NCBI GenBank assembly: GCA_020638655.1
Contig: JACKIC010000005.1
Location: 248,001 to 312,000 of the forward strand
DNA length: 64,000 nt
Reading direction: 5' to 3'
Source: Planctomycetota bacterium
Lineage (GTDB): Bacteria > Planctomycetota > UBA1135 > UBA2386
The notes beneath the pieces are model-generated. The model did not search any database and was not told the origin of the DNA. It was given only the letters and a program-made list of their open reading frames with translations. How positions within the stretch are numbered: position 1 is the stretch's first letter; every line of letters begins with the position of its first letter. Positions 7,853 to 16,411 of this stretch are shown piece after piece. The position numbers and the translations under genes were made by a program.

Positions 7853-9295
7853 ATGGACGACCCTGACGAACCCGCGCCGCTGTCGATGTCGGCGGAGGAC
7901 TTCCGCCGCTACGGCCACCGGCTCATCGATTGGATCGCGGACTATCGCGCCGGCGCCGCCGCGCGCCCCGTGCAGACCGAAGTGGCCCCCGGCGCCCTGG
8001 CGCACGACCTGCCCGCGAGCGCGCCTGAGGCCGCGGAGGGCTTCGAGGCGGTGCTGCGCGACCTCGACGCGCAGATCCTGCCGGCCTTGTCGCACTGGCA
8101 ACACCCGAACTTCTTCGGCTACTTCCCCTCCAACAGCGACCTCGCCGCCGTGCTCGGCGACCTGGCCAGCACCGGCCTCGGCGTGCTGGGCCTGACCTGG
8201 CAGTCCGCGCCCGCGCTGACCGAGCTCGAGCAGCGCACGACCGACTGGCTGCGGCAGCTGCTGGGCCTCTCGGCGGCGTGGTCCGGCGTGCTGCAGGACA
8301 CCGCCTCGGCCTGCACGTTGGTGGCGCTGCTGTGCGCGCGCGAGCGCACCACCGACCACGCGGCGACCCGCTCGGGCCTGCAGGGCGTCGCCGCGCCACT
8401 GTGTGTGTACACGAGCGCCGACGCGCACAGCTCGGTCGACAAGGCGGCGCTGCTGGCAGGCTTCGGCCGCGAGTTCCTGCGCAAGGTCCCGGTCGATGCG
8501 GCGCGCGCCATGGACCCTGTGGCGCTGCGCGCGGCGATCGAGGCGGACCTGCGCGCCGGACGCCGCCCGTGCGCGATCGTCGCCACGACGGGCACCACCA
8601 CCACCACGGCCATGGACCCCGTCGACGCGTGCGCGACCCTGGCGCGCGAGCACGACCTCTGGCTGCACGTCGACGCGGCGATGGCGGGCTCGGCGATGCT
8701 GCTGCCCGAGTGCCGCGCGATGTGGCACGGCATCGAGGGCGCGGACTCCCTGGTGCTCAACCCGCACAAGTGGCTCGGCGTGTCGTTCGACTGCTCGGCC
8801 TACTACGTGCGCGACCCGCAGCACCTGGTGCGCGTGATGAGCACCAACCCGAGCTACCTGCGCACCGCGGTCGACGACGAGGTCGTCAACTACCGCGACT
8901 GGGGCATCCCCCTGGGGCGGCGCTTCCGCGCGCTCAAGCTCTGGAGCCTGCTGCGCACGCACGGCGCCGAACGGCTGCGTGCGCGCCTGCGCCGCGACCT
9001 CGACAACGCGCGGTGGTTCGCGCAGCAGGTGGAGGCGACGCCGCCGTGGCGCGTGCTCGCGCCGGTGGCACTGCAGACGGTGTGCATCCGGCACGAACCG
9101 ACGGGCCTCGACGGCGACGCGCTCGACCGCCACACGCTGGCCTGGCTCGACCGGTTGCACCGGACCCGGCAGGCCTGGCTCACGCCGGCGCAGCTCGACG
9201 GGCGCTGGATGGTGCGGGTCTCGATCGGGGCGCTGCTGACGGAGCGCCGACACGTCGAGCAGCTCTGGGCGTCACTGCGCCGCGCCGTGCAGTGA
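7853..9295 (+). CDS. PLP-dependent decarboxylase (aromatic-L-amino-acid decarboxylase type)
   Basis: This 480-residue group II decarboxylase probably removes CO2 from an aromatic amino acid, giving an amine such as tryptamine or tyramine. The N-terminal RRYGHRLIDWIADY and HPNFFGYFPSNSD are typical of the family. The PLP environment is visible: HVDAAMAGSA, then NPHKWLG with the Schiff-base lysine at about residue 306. TTGTTTTTAMDP contains the usual cofactor-contact segment. The ATG at 7853 is preferred; an upstream start would add 21 Arg-rich residues. The substrate cannot be fixed from sequence. The 3' end overlaps the convergent histidine kinase gene by 24 bases. Confidence 0.9.
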   Translation: MDDPDEPAPLSMSAEDFRRYGHRLIDWIADYRAGAAARPVQTEVAPGALAHDLPASAPEAAEGFEAVLRDLDAQILPALSHWQHPNFFGYFPSNSDLAAVLGDLASTGLGVLGLTWQSAPALTELEQRTTDWLRQLLGLSAAWSGVLQDTASACTLVALLCARERTTDHAATRSGLQGVAAPLCVYTSADAHSSVDKAALLAGFGREFLRKVPVDAARAMDPVALRAAIEADLRAGRRPCAIVATTGTTTTTAMDPVDACATLAREHDLWLHVDAAMAGSAMLLPECRAMWHGIEGADSLVLNPHKWLGVSFDCSAYYVRDPQHLVRVMSTNPSYLRTAVDDEVVNYRDWGIPLGRRFRALKLWSLLRTHGAERLRARLRRDLDNARWFAQQVEATPPWRVLAPVALQTVCIRHEPTGLDGDALDRHTLAWLDRLHRTRQAWLTPAQLDGRWMVRVSIGALLTERRHVEQLWASLRRAVQ

Positions 9296-11137
9296 CGGCT
9301 GCGGCGCCTGCGCCGCAGCACGTTGCGCGTCGCTCCACCCGCGCTCGGGCACGCCGTCTGGCTGCGCCGGCAGGGTGACGCGGAAGGTCGTGCCGGCCCC
9401 CAGCTCGCTCTCGACCTCGATGCGGCCGCCGTGGCGCTCGATCGTGTTCTTGGCGATCGTCAGGCCCAGACCCGTGCCGTGCACCTTCTCGGTCAGTTGG
9501 TCGCGACCGACCTGCAGGAACGGCTCGAAGATGCGGCCCAGGTCGAGCCGCGAGATGCCGACGCCGCGGTCGGTGACGTCGATCTCGAGCGCGGTCGCCG
9601 AGCCGCGGACCCTGATCTCGATCGGCGCCTCGGCCGCGCTGAACTTCGCCGCGTTGTCGATCATCCGGATCCAGGTGTCGGTGAGGCGGTGCCCCACCCC
9701 GAGCACGCGCGGCACCGGCTCGACGACCTCGAGCTGCACCCGACGACGGACCTCGGGGATCATCGCCGCGATCGCGTTGCGCAGCGTCGTCACCGCGTCG
9801 ATCGATTCGACGCACCAGGTCGACGTACTGCCCAGCTCGAGCACGTCGTTGACCAGTCGGGCGAGCTTGCGCGCCCCGGTCCAGGCGATGTTGCCGAACT
9901 CCTCGCGCGTCGCGTCGTCGAGGCCGTCGGCCTGCGCCAGGATCTCGGTGGCGCTCAGGATCTCGGTCATCGGCGTGCGGAACTCGTGCGAGACGTTGGT
10001 GACGAACTCGGCCTTGGCGCGCACCGCGGCGAGCGCCTCGTCGCGCGATGCGACCAGCGCCTTCTCGGTCTGCTCGCGCCGTCGGATGTTCTCGGCGATC
10101 TCGCCGGTCATGTGGTTGAACGCCTTGCCCAGATCGCCGAACTCGTCGCGCGCAGCGATCTCCACGCGGCCGGAGTAGTCGCCGAGCGCCACGCGGCGGG
10201 TCGCGTCGCGCAACCGCACGATCGGCTCGAGCAGGTGGCGCATCTGCCACAGCGCCGTGAGCAGCACCGACAGCAGCGTGCACAGCGCGGTCATCACGAA
10301 CCAGCGCCGGAATCCGAAGGTGCTCGCGAACGCGTCGCGCTCGGCGCGCGACTGCACCACCAGGGCGTCGAACCCGTACTGCGGCCGCAGGAACACGCGC
10401 CAGAACCGCGCCAGGTGGTCGACGCCGCCGGGCGCCCAACGGAACGACCCCGACGCCGATTGCTGCGCCACCGCCGCGAACAGGGGCGCGCCGTCGGGCA
10501 GCTCGGGGAACGAATGGAACAGCGCCCGATGACTGTTGTCGTAGACCGCGACCTCGGCACCCGGGATGCGCAGCTCGTCGACGTCCCACAGCCAGCCGTT
10601 GTGCAGCGTCGCGACCAGGCAATGCGCCGCCGGGTCCTCCTTGTCCAGCGCCAGCAGCATCGCGAGCTCGGGCCGATCGGGAAGCACCACGACCAGCGGC
10701 CGGCCCTGCGCCAGATGCTGCAGCTGATCGCTGTTCAGCGCCGGCAACGACCAGCTCTCGGTGCCGGCCAGCAACACCGCGCGGTCGCGTTCCGCCAGCC
10801 AGATGGCGCGACAGCGGCTGCCCAGGAACTCCTGCAGCCCCAGCTCGCCGATCGAAGGCGCCTCACCCTGGTGTTCGCCGAGCGCGGCACGCACCAGGTT
10901 CAGGTCGCCGGCGACCTGACTGAAGCGCGCCGCGATGCCCATGCCCGCGGTCTTGGCGCCGTTGTGCAGGGACCGATCGGTCTCCATGCGCAGCTGCGAG
11001 GAGACGTGCGTGAACGCCAGCAGCGCGAACGCCACCAGCGGTAGCAGCGCGCAGACGAGGAACAGGAACACGAATCGCCGCCCGATCCGTGTCGTCAGGA
11101 CGCCAGGCTCCGGCGCGATCTGATCCGGTTCGCTCAC
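9272..11137 (-). CDS. Membrane sensor histidine kinase with HAMP domain
   Basis: The 621-residue kinase has a transmembrane helix at about 21-45, an extracytoplasmic sensing region to about 275, a second helix at 278-298, HAMP at 300-352, and HisKA with phospho-accepting His384 in NVSHEFRTPMTEI. HATPase motifs follow: MIDNAAKFS (N box), DRGVGISRLDLGRIFEPF (G1/F) and HGTGLGLTIAK (G2). No response regulator gene is adjacent. The GTG start overlaps the stop of the HAMP-protein gene (GTGA), placing it third in an operon after a pilin-like gene. The stimulus is unknown. Confidence 0.92.
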   Translation of the reverse strand: MSEPDQIAPEPGVLTTRIGRRFVFLFLVCALLPLVAFALLAFTHVSSQLRMETDRSLHNGAKTAGMGIAARFSQVAGDLNLVRAALGEHQGEAPSIGELGLQEFLGSRCRAIWLAERDRAVLLAGTESWSLPALNSDQLQHLAQGRPLVVVLPDRPELAMLLALDKEDPAAHCLVATLHNGWLWDVDELRIPGAEVAVYDNSHRALFHSFPELPDGAPLFAAVAQQSASGSFRWAPGGVDHLARFWRVFLRPQYGFDALVVQSRAERDAFASTFGFRRWFVMTALCTLLSVLLTALWQMRHLLEPIVRLRDATRRVALGDYSGRVEIAARDEFGDLGKAFNHMTGEIAENIRRREQTEKALVASRDEALAAVRAKAEFVTNVSHEFRTPMTEILSATEILAQADGLDDATREEFGNIAWTGARKLARLVNDVLELGSTSTWCVESIDAVTTLRNAIAAMIPEVRRRVQLEVVEPVPRVLGVGHRLTDTWIRMIDNAAKFSAAEAPIEIRVRGSATALEIDVTDRGVGISRLDLGRIFEPFLQVGRDQLTEKVHGTGLGLTIAKNTIERHGGRIEVESELGAGTTFRVTLPAQPDGVPERGWSDAQRAAAQAPQPSLHGAAQ

Positions 11138-11820
11138 CGAGGCGTTCCTTCGGTCGTCGACAGCGGCGCGCCGCCCGACGCCTGCTGCAGCGCGAACTCC
11201 GCCTCGGGCACGATGCGGTAGCCGTCGAGGTCGTCGATGGTACGGAACTCGTCGAGGCGCGCCTGCAGCTCCTCGTTGGCGGCGAGCAGCGCCGCCACGT
11301 CGATCTCGCCGCCGCCGAACCGAGCCGCGTCGGCCGCGGCGCCGAGCTCGCGACGCAGCGCCGCCTGCGCGACGCGGGCCCGCTCGACGCGTTCGCTGAG
11401 GCCGATCACCGCGCGGTTGAGGCACGCGACCTCCTCCTGCAGGAAGTCGCCGTCGCGGGTGCGCAGCGGCGGGGGCAGCTGCCCGTCGGCGATCAGCCGC
11501 AGGTTGCGCTTGAAGCGCACCAGCGGGCCCGCGATCCGGTGCGAGAAGCGCAGTGCGCCGACGACGATCAGCAGCAGGCCCGCGGCGGCGATCAGCCAGA
11601 AGCGGCTGTGCATGTAGAGCATCACCACCGCGACCTCGGGGTCGTACGAGTTGTTGGGCGCGCGGTCACCGAGCTGCCAGAGCAGCGGACCGAAGATCGC
11701 CGCCGCCAGCAGCACGAGCAGCAGGCCGCCGTAGGCGATGCAGTGCAGGCACAAGCTCCACTGCAAACCACGGTCGACGAGGATGCGGGTCCGGCGAAAT
11801 GGTCTGGTCCTGAGCTGCAC
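11134..11820 (-). CDS. Two-helix membrane protein with HAMP-like linker
   Basis: This 228-residue protein has two transmembrane helices (LCLHCIAYGGLLLVLLAAAIF and LIAAAGLLLIVVGALRF) flanking a short loop. A HAMP-like segment follows (HRIAGPLVRFKRNLRLIADG), then a coiled coil (about 150-200). No kinase or receiver domain is present. The GTG at 11820 is the first start after the pilin-like gene, which ends two bases upstream. Its stop overlaps the kinase start. Sitting between a pilin-like protein and a histidine kinase, it may relay or tune the signal, which is inference. Confidence 0.72.
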   Translation of the reverse strand: MQLRTRPFRRTRILVDRGLQWSLCLHCIAYGGLLLVLLAAAIFGPLLWQLGDRAPNNSYDPEVAVVMLYMHSRFWLIAAAGLLLIVVGALRFSHRIAGPLVRFKRNLRLIADGQLPPPLRTRDGDFLQEEVACLNRAVIGLSERVERARVAQAALRRELGAAADAARFGGGEIDVAALLAANEELQARLDEFRTIDDLDGYRIVPEAEFALQQASGGAPLSTTEGTPR

Positions 11821-11822
11821 GG

Positions 11823-12551
11823 TCAGTACTCCGATGCGGGGCCGAAGAAGCCGCCGTCGTTGGCGCGGATCACGTCGTCCTGCGACAGCGCCTGGCCGAG
11901 CGACACCGCGGTCGAGCGGTTGGGGCCAAGGCTGAACAGGTCGTAGTCGGTGTTCAGAGGGAACATGTAGCGGTCGCGGCGACGCACGGTCTCGCTGGCG
12001 ACGGCGGCGTAGAGTTCGACGGCGCCGGCGTCGGCGAAGGTCGACTGCAGCGACTGCATCTCGTTGATGGAGACGTCGCGCGTGAGCGTCGTGGTCACGG
12101 TGCGCAACAGCGTGTCGGTGGGGGCGATCGGGATGCCGGTGCCGGGGCGCCCGGGCCCCGTCGGCGCGGGGGCCGCAGCCGCGGTCGAGGTCGTCTCGGT
12201 CTTCAGCGCCGCGGGGTCGACGATGCCGGCATCGATCGCCCACTCCAGGCCGTCGCCGGTGCCGTCGGCGTAGTTGAGGTAGCAGTAGAGCACGCCCCAA
12301 GGGTCGCGCTTGCCGCCGAAGCCAACCTGGTACAACGTCAGCGGCAGCGCGCCGTTGATGCCGCGGTAGGCGTCGATCGCGCCGGCGATCGTCACCAGCT
12401 CGTGGCGCGCCTTCTGCATGCGCGCCGCGAGCAGCGCGCTCGCGTACTGCGGCACACCGATGCCGGCGATGATGCCGAGGATCGCCACCACGATCATCAG
12501 TTCGAGCAGAGTGAACCCTGCTTGCGCGAGTGGTCGCCGTGCGGACTGCAT
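11823..12551 (-). CDS. Type IV pilin-like/pseudopilin protein
   Basis: The protein has 242 residues. The prepilin cleavage and assembly signal AGFTLLELMIVVAILGIIAG is at the N-terminus, with Glu at mature position 5, so a prepilin peptidase probably cuts after Gly. The mature part has the alpha-beta pattern of general secretion pseudopilins (LVTIAGAIDAYRGINGALP) plus a low-complexity Ala/Pro/Thr insert (about 115-135). The ATG at 12551 gives a short basic leader. It is the first gene of a tight operon with a HAMP protein and a sensor kinase; no pilus assembly ATPase is nearby. Confidence 0.88.
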   Translation of the reverse strand: MQSARRPLAQAGFTLLELMIVVAILGIIAGIGVPQYASALLAARMQKARHELVTIAGAIDAYRGINGALPLTLYQVGFGGKRDPWGVLYCYLNYADGTGDGLEWAIDAGIVDPAALKTETTSTAAAAPAPTGPGRPGTGIPIAPTDTLLRTVTTTLTRDVSINEMQSLQSTFADAGAVELYAAVASETVRRRDRYMFPLNTDYDLFSLGPNRSTAVSLGQALSQDDVIRANDGGFFGPASEY

Positions 12552-12713
12552 ACCACTGCGGCTATCGGAGAATGTCGCCGCGGATCCTGAGCAGCAGCGG
12601 GTTGGCGTCCGGGTTTTCCCGCGGCGCCGATCCGGCTGTCGCAGAACCCGACACCCGGCGCGCGCGCGGACGACCGGCGCGACCAGTCGGCGCATGGAGA
12701 CCGGTCGGCGCAT

Positions 12714-12748
12714 AAAAAAACCCCGGGCCCTCCGCAGAGGACCCGAGG
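12714..12748 (-). terminator. Intrinsic terminator of tRNA-Leu
   Basis: On the minus strand a 12-bp stem CCTCGGGTCCTC / GAGGGCCCGGGG (two G-U pairs) with a TGCG loop is followed directly by seven T residues. It begins four bases after the tRNA CCA end. Confidence 0.9.
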
Positions 12749-12751
12749 CTC

Positions 12752-12840
12752 TGGTGCCCAGGACAAGAGTTGAACTTGCAAGCCCGGTAAAGGGCGCCAG
12801 CACCTCAAGCTGGTGCGTCTGCCAATTCCGCCACCTGGGC
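12752..12840 (-). tRNA. tRNA-Leu (anticodon GAG)
   Basis: A class II tRNA of 89 bases reads on the minus strand. The acceptor stem GCCCAGG pairs with CCTGGGC, followed by discriminator A and an encoded CCA. The anticodon stem CCAGC/GCTGG encloses the loop TTGAGGT, giving anticodon GAG for CUC and CUU codons. A variable arm typical of leucine tRNA (GCGCCCTTTACCGGGCT region) and TTCAACTC in the T-loop are present. A promoter-like sequence lies upstream and a strong terminator downstream, so it is a single-gene unit. Confidence 0.97.
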
Positions 12841-12858
12841 CCACCAGCAGGGGCGCAA

Positions 12859-12886
12859 ACACTAGCGGCCGCCCCGGCGTTTTCAA
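12859..12886 (-). promoter_or_regulatory. Sigma70-like promoter of tRNA-Leu
   Basis: On the minus strand TTGAAA (12881-12886) and TAGTGT (12859-12864) are separated by 16 bases. The -10 box ends 18 bases before the mature tRNA 5' end, giving a short leader. Both boxes are AT-rich islands in GC-rich DNA. Confidence 0.55.
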
Positions 12887-12929
12887 CACCTACGGCGAGC
12901 CCGTGCCCTGGGACGAAACCCGCCCCGGT

Positions 12930-15059
12930 TCAGCGGAAGTTGGCCAGCAGCTTGCCCTGCAGGCGGATGTAGTTGTTCTCGAGTTCGAGCTGCAGGTAGC
13001 CGACCTTGAGCATCTGTGCCATGGCACGGAACTGCTGGATCTGCTGCTTGTCCGCGGCGCTGAAGTTGGTGCGCTCCCGCCGCCACCGCTCCTGCAGGAA
13101 CGCCGTGACCGCGTTGTCGAACTCGCCGCCGGGCTCGGTCATCGAGCGCGGCATGCTGGCCTTGCTCGGGTACTGCGGATAGCGCGAGCGCCGCACCTGC
13201 TCCTCCGCGGCGGGACGGCTGATGCGCATCCAGTCCGGATCGGGCAGGTCGCTGGTCGCCTCGGCGAAGTTCAGGTAGTCGTCGAACACCGGCAGCAGGT
13301 TCTGGCCGCGCAGCCAGATCAGCCCGTTGAGCTCGCTTGGCAGCTCGCCCTGGACCTCGTCGCGGAACTCGGTGAGCTGCCGGATCGACCGGGCGCCGTC
13401 CGCCTCGTAGCGCGTGCGCAGGATGTCCTTGATCAGCAGGCCCGAGTTGGACACCACGAAGAAGTCGCGGAACACGATCATCGCCACCTCGCCGGTGGCC
13501 GGGATCTGCGGGTTGGTGAATTCGGTCACCGGCTCGGGCAGCTCGCCGCCGCCGAACGGGATCTTGAGGTGCCACACCTTGCGGAAGCCGAAGGTCGCGT
13601 AGTAGGTGCGCAGCATCGTCACGAACTCGTCGACGAGCGCGCCGCTGCCGGGGCGCAGCCAGAACACCCACGCGACCTGCGGCATCGGCGAGCGCGCCGC
13701 CACCGGCACCATCAGCTCGCCGTTCTTGTCCTTGGAGTTGTCGGGCTGGTTGCGCCGGAACACGAAGCCGGTGCGCGACAGGAACGCGACCTTGAGCTTC
13801 TCGATCAGATCGCGCGTGCCGGTGAGCTGGGTGCCGCCGAAGCTCGCGCGCCGCATGCCGTCGTCGAGCAGGTCGCGCTCGGCCGGTTCGAGCGCGTCGA
13901 ACATCGCCGTCAGGAACTCGCCGGCGGGCATGCGCAGCGCGGCCGCGGCGCAGGCCGACTCCGGCACCATCGCCAGGAACGGATCGAGCCACTCCTCGCG
14001 GCGCTGCTTCTCGGCGCGATAGAAGCTCTCCTGGAACGGCGTGTGCTGGCGGCTGTTGAGCCCGATCTGCCCCGTGAACGACAAGGCCCCCGGCTTGAAC
14101 AGGAACGCCCCGGCGAGCTGCTGCCAACCCTTGAGGTTGAGGAAGCTGGCCAGCACGCGCTCGTTCATGCTGTCCTTGTGGTTGGGGTTCGGCCACGCGG
14201 CGGCGAACCGGCGGAAGCCATCGAACGCGTTGGGCTCGACCAGCACCTCGAGCGAGTTGGGGTCGAACTCGGCGTTGTTCTCGCCCCAGCGCTCGACGCG
14301 CTGCTGGATGCCGTCGGTGTAGGCCGCCATCTGGCCGAGCGGCTCTTCGTCGCGGCTGCCGTCGATCAGGCGCTGCGACTGCTCGAGCAGCAGCGTCTGG
14401 TTGGCGATCATCACCAGGTCGAGGTAGCGCTTGATGTAGATCGGCTCGCGCATCTGCGGCGTCTTGACCGTCAGCACGCCGTCGGCGAACGACGCCTCGA
14501 CGCCCTGGTCGCGCATCTTGCCCTGCACGAAGCCGAAGCCTGCCAGCCCCAGCGCCGCCTTGGCGCGCCAGGTGACGCGCGTGTAGGCGCACCACCACGG
14601 CGTCGGCAGCGGCCGCGGCGGGCTCTGCGCGTAGTCCTGTTCGTAGCCGGCGATCGCCACCTCGCTGCCGATCGCGTCGCGCAGCAGGTCGAACCAGCCG
14701 CCGCTGTCCTGACGCACGCGCTCGAGCGTCTCGGCCGCGTCGGCCAGCGCGCGGTCGAGGCCGTCGCGCCGCAGGCCCTGCACCAGGCTGCCCGAGGACA
14801 GTTCGGTCCAGCCGCGCGAGTCGGTGAACTCGGCCCAGAACTTCGGCTCCGGGAACGTGCTGAAGTCGTCGGCGAGGTGCTGTTTGCGGGCGTAGAAGTT
14901 GACGCCGCGCGGCACCACGTCGCGCAGGTCCGGCAGGCTGCCCTCGAACGGGTTGAACACGAACGCCGCGACGAACAGCAGCAGGAAGGCCGTCAGCGAC
15001 AGGACGACGATCGCGAGCGTGCGCAGCAGGCGACGCTTCTTCTTGGGCGCTTTGGACAT
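12930..15059 (-). CDS. Large membrane-anchored protein of unknown function
   Basis: I do not recognise this 709-residue protein. A basic N-terminus (MSKAPKKKRRLLRTL) and a single transmembrane helix (IVVLSLTAFLLLFVAAFVF; about 17-36) suggest type II topology, with about 670 residues outside the cytoplasm. The rest is soluble with mixed helix and strand, no cysteine motif, no repeats, and acidic/aromatic segments such as WLDPFLAMVPESACAAAALRMP. The ATG at 15059 precedes the anchor directly. It stands alone on its strand, divergent from the aminotransferase gene. Confidence 0.85.
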   Translation of the reverse strand: MSKAPKKKRRLLRTLAIVVLSLTAFLLLFVAAFVFNPFEGSLPDLRDVVPRGVNFYARKQHLADDFSTFPEPKFWAEFTDSRGWTELSSGSLVQGLRRDGLDRALADAAETLERVRQDSGGWFDLLRDAIGSEVAIAGYEQDYAQSPPRPLPTPWWCAYTRVTWRAKAALGLAGFGFVQGKMRDQGVEASFADGVLTVKTPQMREPIYIKRYLDLVMIANQTLLLEQSQRLIDGSRDEEPLGQMAAYTDGIQQRVERWGENNAEFDPNSLEVLVEPNAFDGFRRFAAAWPNPNHKDSMNERVLASFLNLKGWQQLAGAFLFKPGALSFTGQIGLNSRQHTPFQESFYRAEKQRREEWLDPFLAMVPESACAAAALRMPAGEFLTAMFDALEPAERDLLDDGMRRASFGGTQLTGTRDLIEKLKVAFLSRTGFVFRRNQPDNSKDKNGELMVPVAARSPMPQVAWVFWLRPGSGALVDEFVTMLRTYYATFGFRKVWHLKIPFGGGELPEPVTEFTNPQIPATGEVAMIVFRDFFVVSNSGLLIKDILRTRYEADGARSIRQLTEFRDEVQGELPSELNGLIWLRGQNLLPVFDDYLNFAEATSDLPDPDWMRISRPAAEEQVRRSRYPQYPSKASMPRSMTEPGGEFDNAVTAFLQERWRRERTNFSAADKQQIQQFRAMAQMLKVGYLQLELENNYIRLQGKLLANFR

Positions 15060-15206
15060 CTTCGGCGAGCGTAGGAAGCGGGACGGGCCGCGGCCAGTTC
15101 GAACGGCCCCCTGCGACGCGCGCGGTGCGGCGAACTTCCCGCCGCCGCGCAGGTTTGCCTTCGCCGCGCAGCCGGGGTCTACTGCCCGGCCGCACCGGCC
15201 AGCCCC

Positions 15207-16394
15207 ATGTCAGGACTCGTCCCCAACGCCCGCTCCCACCGCATCGTCGAATCCGCGACCCTGGCGATCACCGCGACGGCCAACAAGCTGCGCGCCGCGG
15301 GCCGCGACGTGGTCTCGCTCGGCGCCGGCGAACCCGATTTTCCGGTGCCGCCCGTGGTCGCCGCGGCCGGCGTCGCCGCGATCGAGCAGGGCAACACCCG
15401 CTACACGCCCGCCGCCGGCATGCCGTCGCTGCGCGCCGCCGGGGCCCGCTGGCTCAACAGCACCTTCGGCATGGACTACGACGACGGCGAGGTCATGGTC
15501 ACGGCCGGCGCCAAGGGTGCCCTGCACATGGCGCTCGAGGCGATCGTCGAGCCCGGCGACCCCGTGCTGATCCTGGCCCCCTACTGGGTCTCCTACCCGG
15601 CGCTGGTGACCATGGCCGACGGCGAACCGGTGATCGTGCCCGCCGTGCCCGAGCAGCGCTTCGTGCACTCGGCCGAGACGATCGAGCGCGCCGCGGTCGA
15701 ACACGGCGCCAAGGGCATCCTGCTCAACTATCCCAACAACCCTTCGGGGGCCGTGCCGACCCGCGCCCAGCTGCAGGCGATCGTCGACGTCGCCGTGCGC
15801 CGCGACCTGTGGGTGATCTCCGACGAGATCTACGCGACGCTGCTCTACGACGACGCCGAACACGTCTCGCCGGCGGTGCTGCCCGGCGGCCGCGAGCGCA
15901 CGGTGGTCGTCTCGGGCTTCACCAAGAGCCACACGCTGACCGGCTGGCGCACGAGCTTCCTGGCGGCGCCGCGCGCAATCGTCGAGGCCTGCGCCCGCAT
16001 CCAGAGTCAGGTTCTCGGCAACGCCTGCACGATCAGCCAGGTCGCGACCGAGGTCGCGTGCGACACGCCGCTGCCCGAAGAGCACGACCGCCGCATGGCC
16101 GCCTTCGACGAACGGCGGCGCTATCTGTGCGCCGAGATCGAGACGATCCCGGGCCTGCACATCACCGCGCCGCGCGGCGCCTTCTACGCGCTCGTCGACG
16201 CGCGCGAACTGCTGGCCCGGCGCGGCATGGACGACGAGGCGTTCTGCAGGCACCTGCTCGAGAAGCACCTGCTCGCCACCGTGCCCGGCAGCGCGTTCGC
16301 GGCCCCGGGCTTCCTGCGCCTCAGCTACGCCGCGCCGATGACCGAGCTGCACAAGGCGATGCAGCGGCTGCGCGCCGCCGCGACGGAAGCGTGA
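15207..16394 (+). CDS. Class I/II pyridoxal-phosphate aminotransferase (aspartate-type)
   Basis: The 395-residue fold-type I aminotransferase resembles AspC/AspB of the Igamma group, moving amino groups between aspartate (or an aromatic amino acid) and 2-oxoglutarate. Motifs in order are SLGAGEPDFPVPP, GNTRYTPAAGMPSLR, the PLP-binding NYPNNPSGAV, SDEIYATLLYDD, the Schiff-base lysine (about residue 240) in GFTKSHTLTGWR, and the C-terminal arginine segment FLRLSYAAP. The substrate cannot be fixed. Its stop overlaps a GTG that could start the next gene. Confidence 0.92.
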   Translation: MSGLVPNARSHRIVESATLAITATANKLRAAGRDVVSLGAGEPDFPVPPVVAAAGVAAIEQGNTRYTPAAGMPSLRAAGARWLNSTFGMDYDDGEVMVTAGAKGALHMALEAIVEPGDPVLILAPYWVSYPALVTMADGEPVIVPAVPEQRFVHSAETIERAAVEHGAKGILLNYPNNPSGAVPTRAQLQAIVDVAVRRDLWVISDEIYATLLYDDAEHVSPAVLPGGRERTVVVSGFTKSHTLTGWRTSFLAAPRAIVEACARIQSQVLGNACTISQVATEVACDTPLPEEHDRRMAAFDERRRYLCAEIETIPGLHITAPRGAFYALVDARELLARRGMDDEAFCRHLLEKHLLATVPGSAFAAPGFLRLSYAAPMTELHKAMQRLRAAATEA

Positions 16395-16411
16395 CCGAGC
16401 ACGAGGACCCG

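Noticed and set aside
12813..15074. A 753-codon open frame on the plus strand opposite the membrane-anchored protein gene
   Set aside because: Its translation is Arg/Glu/His-rich without fold-like pattern, and the minus strand has a real anchor helix and normal composition. Long antisense frames are expected at this GC content.
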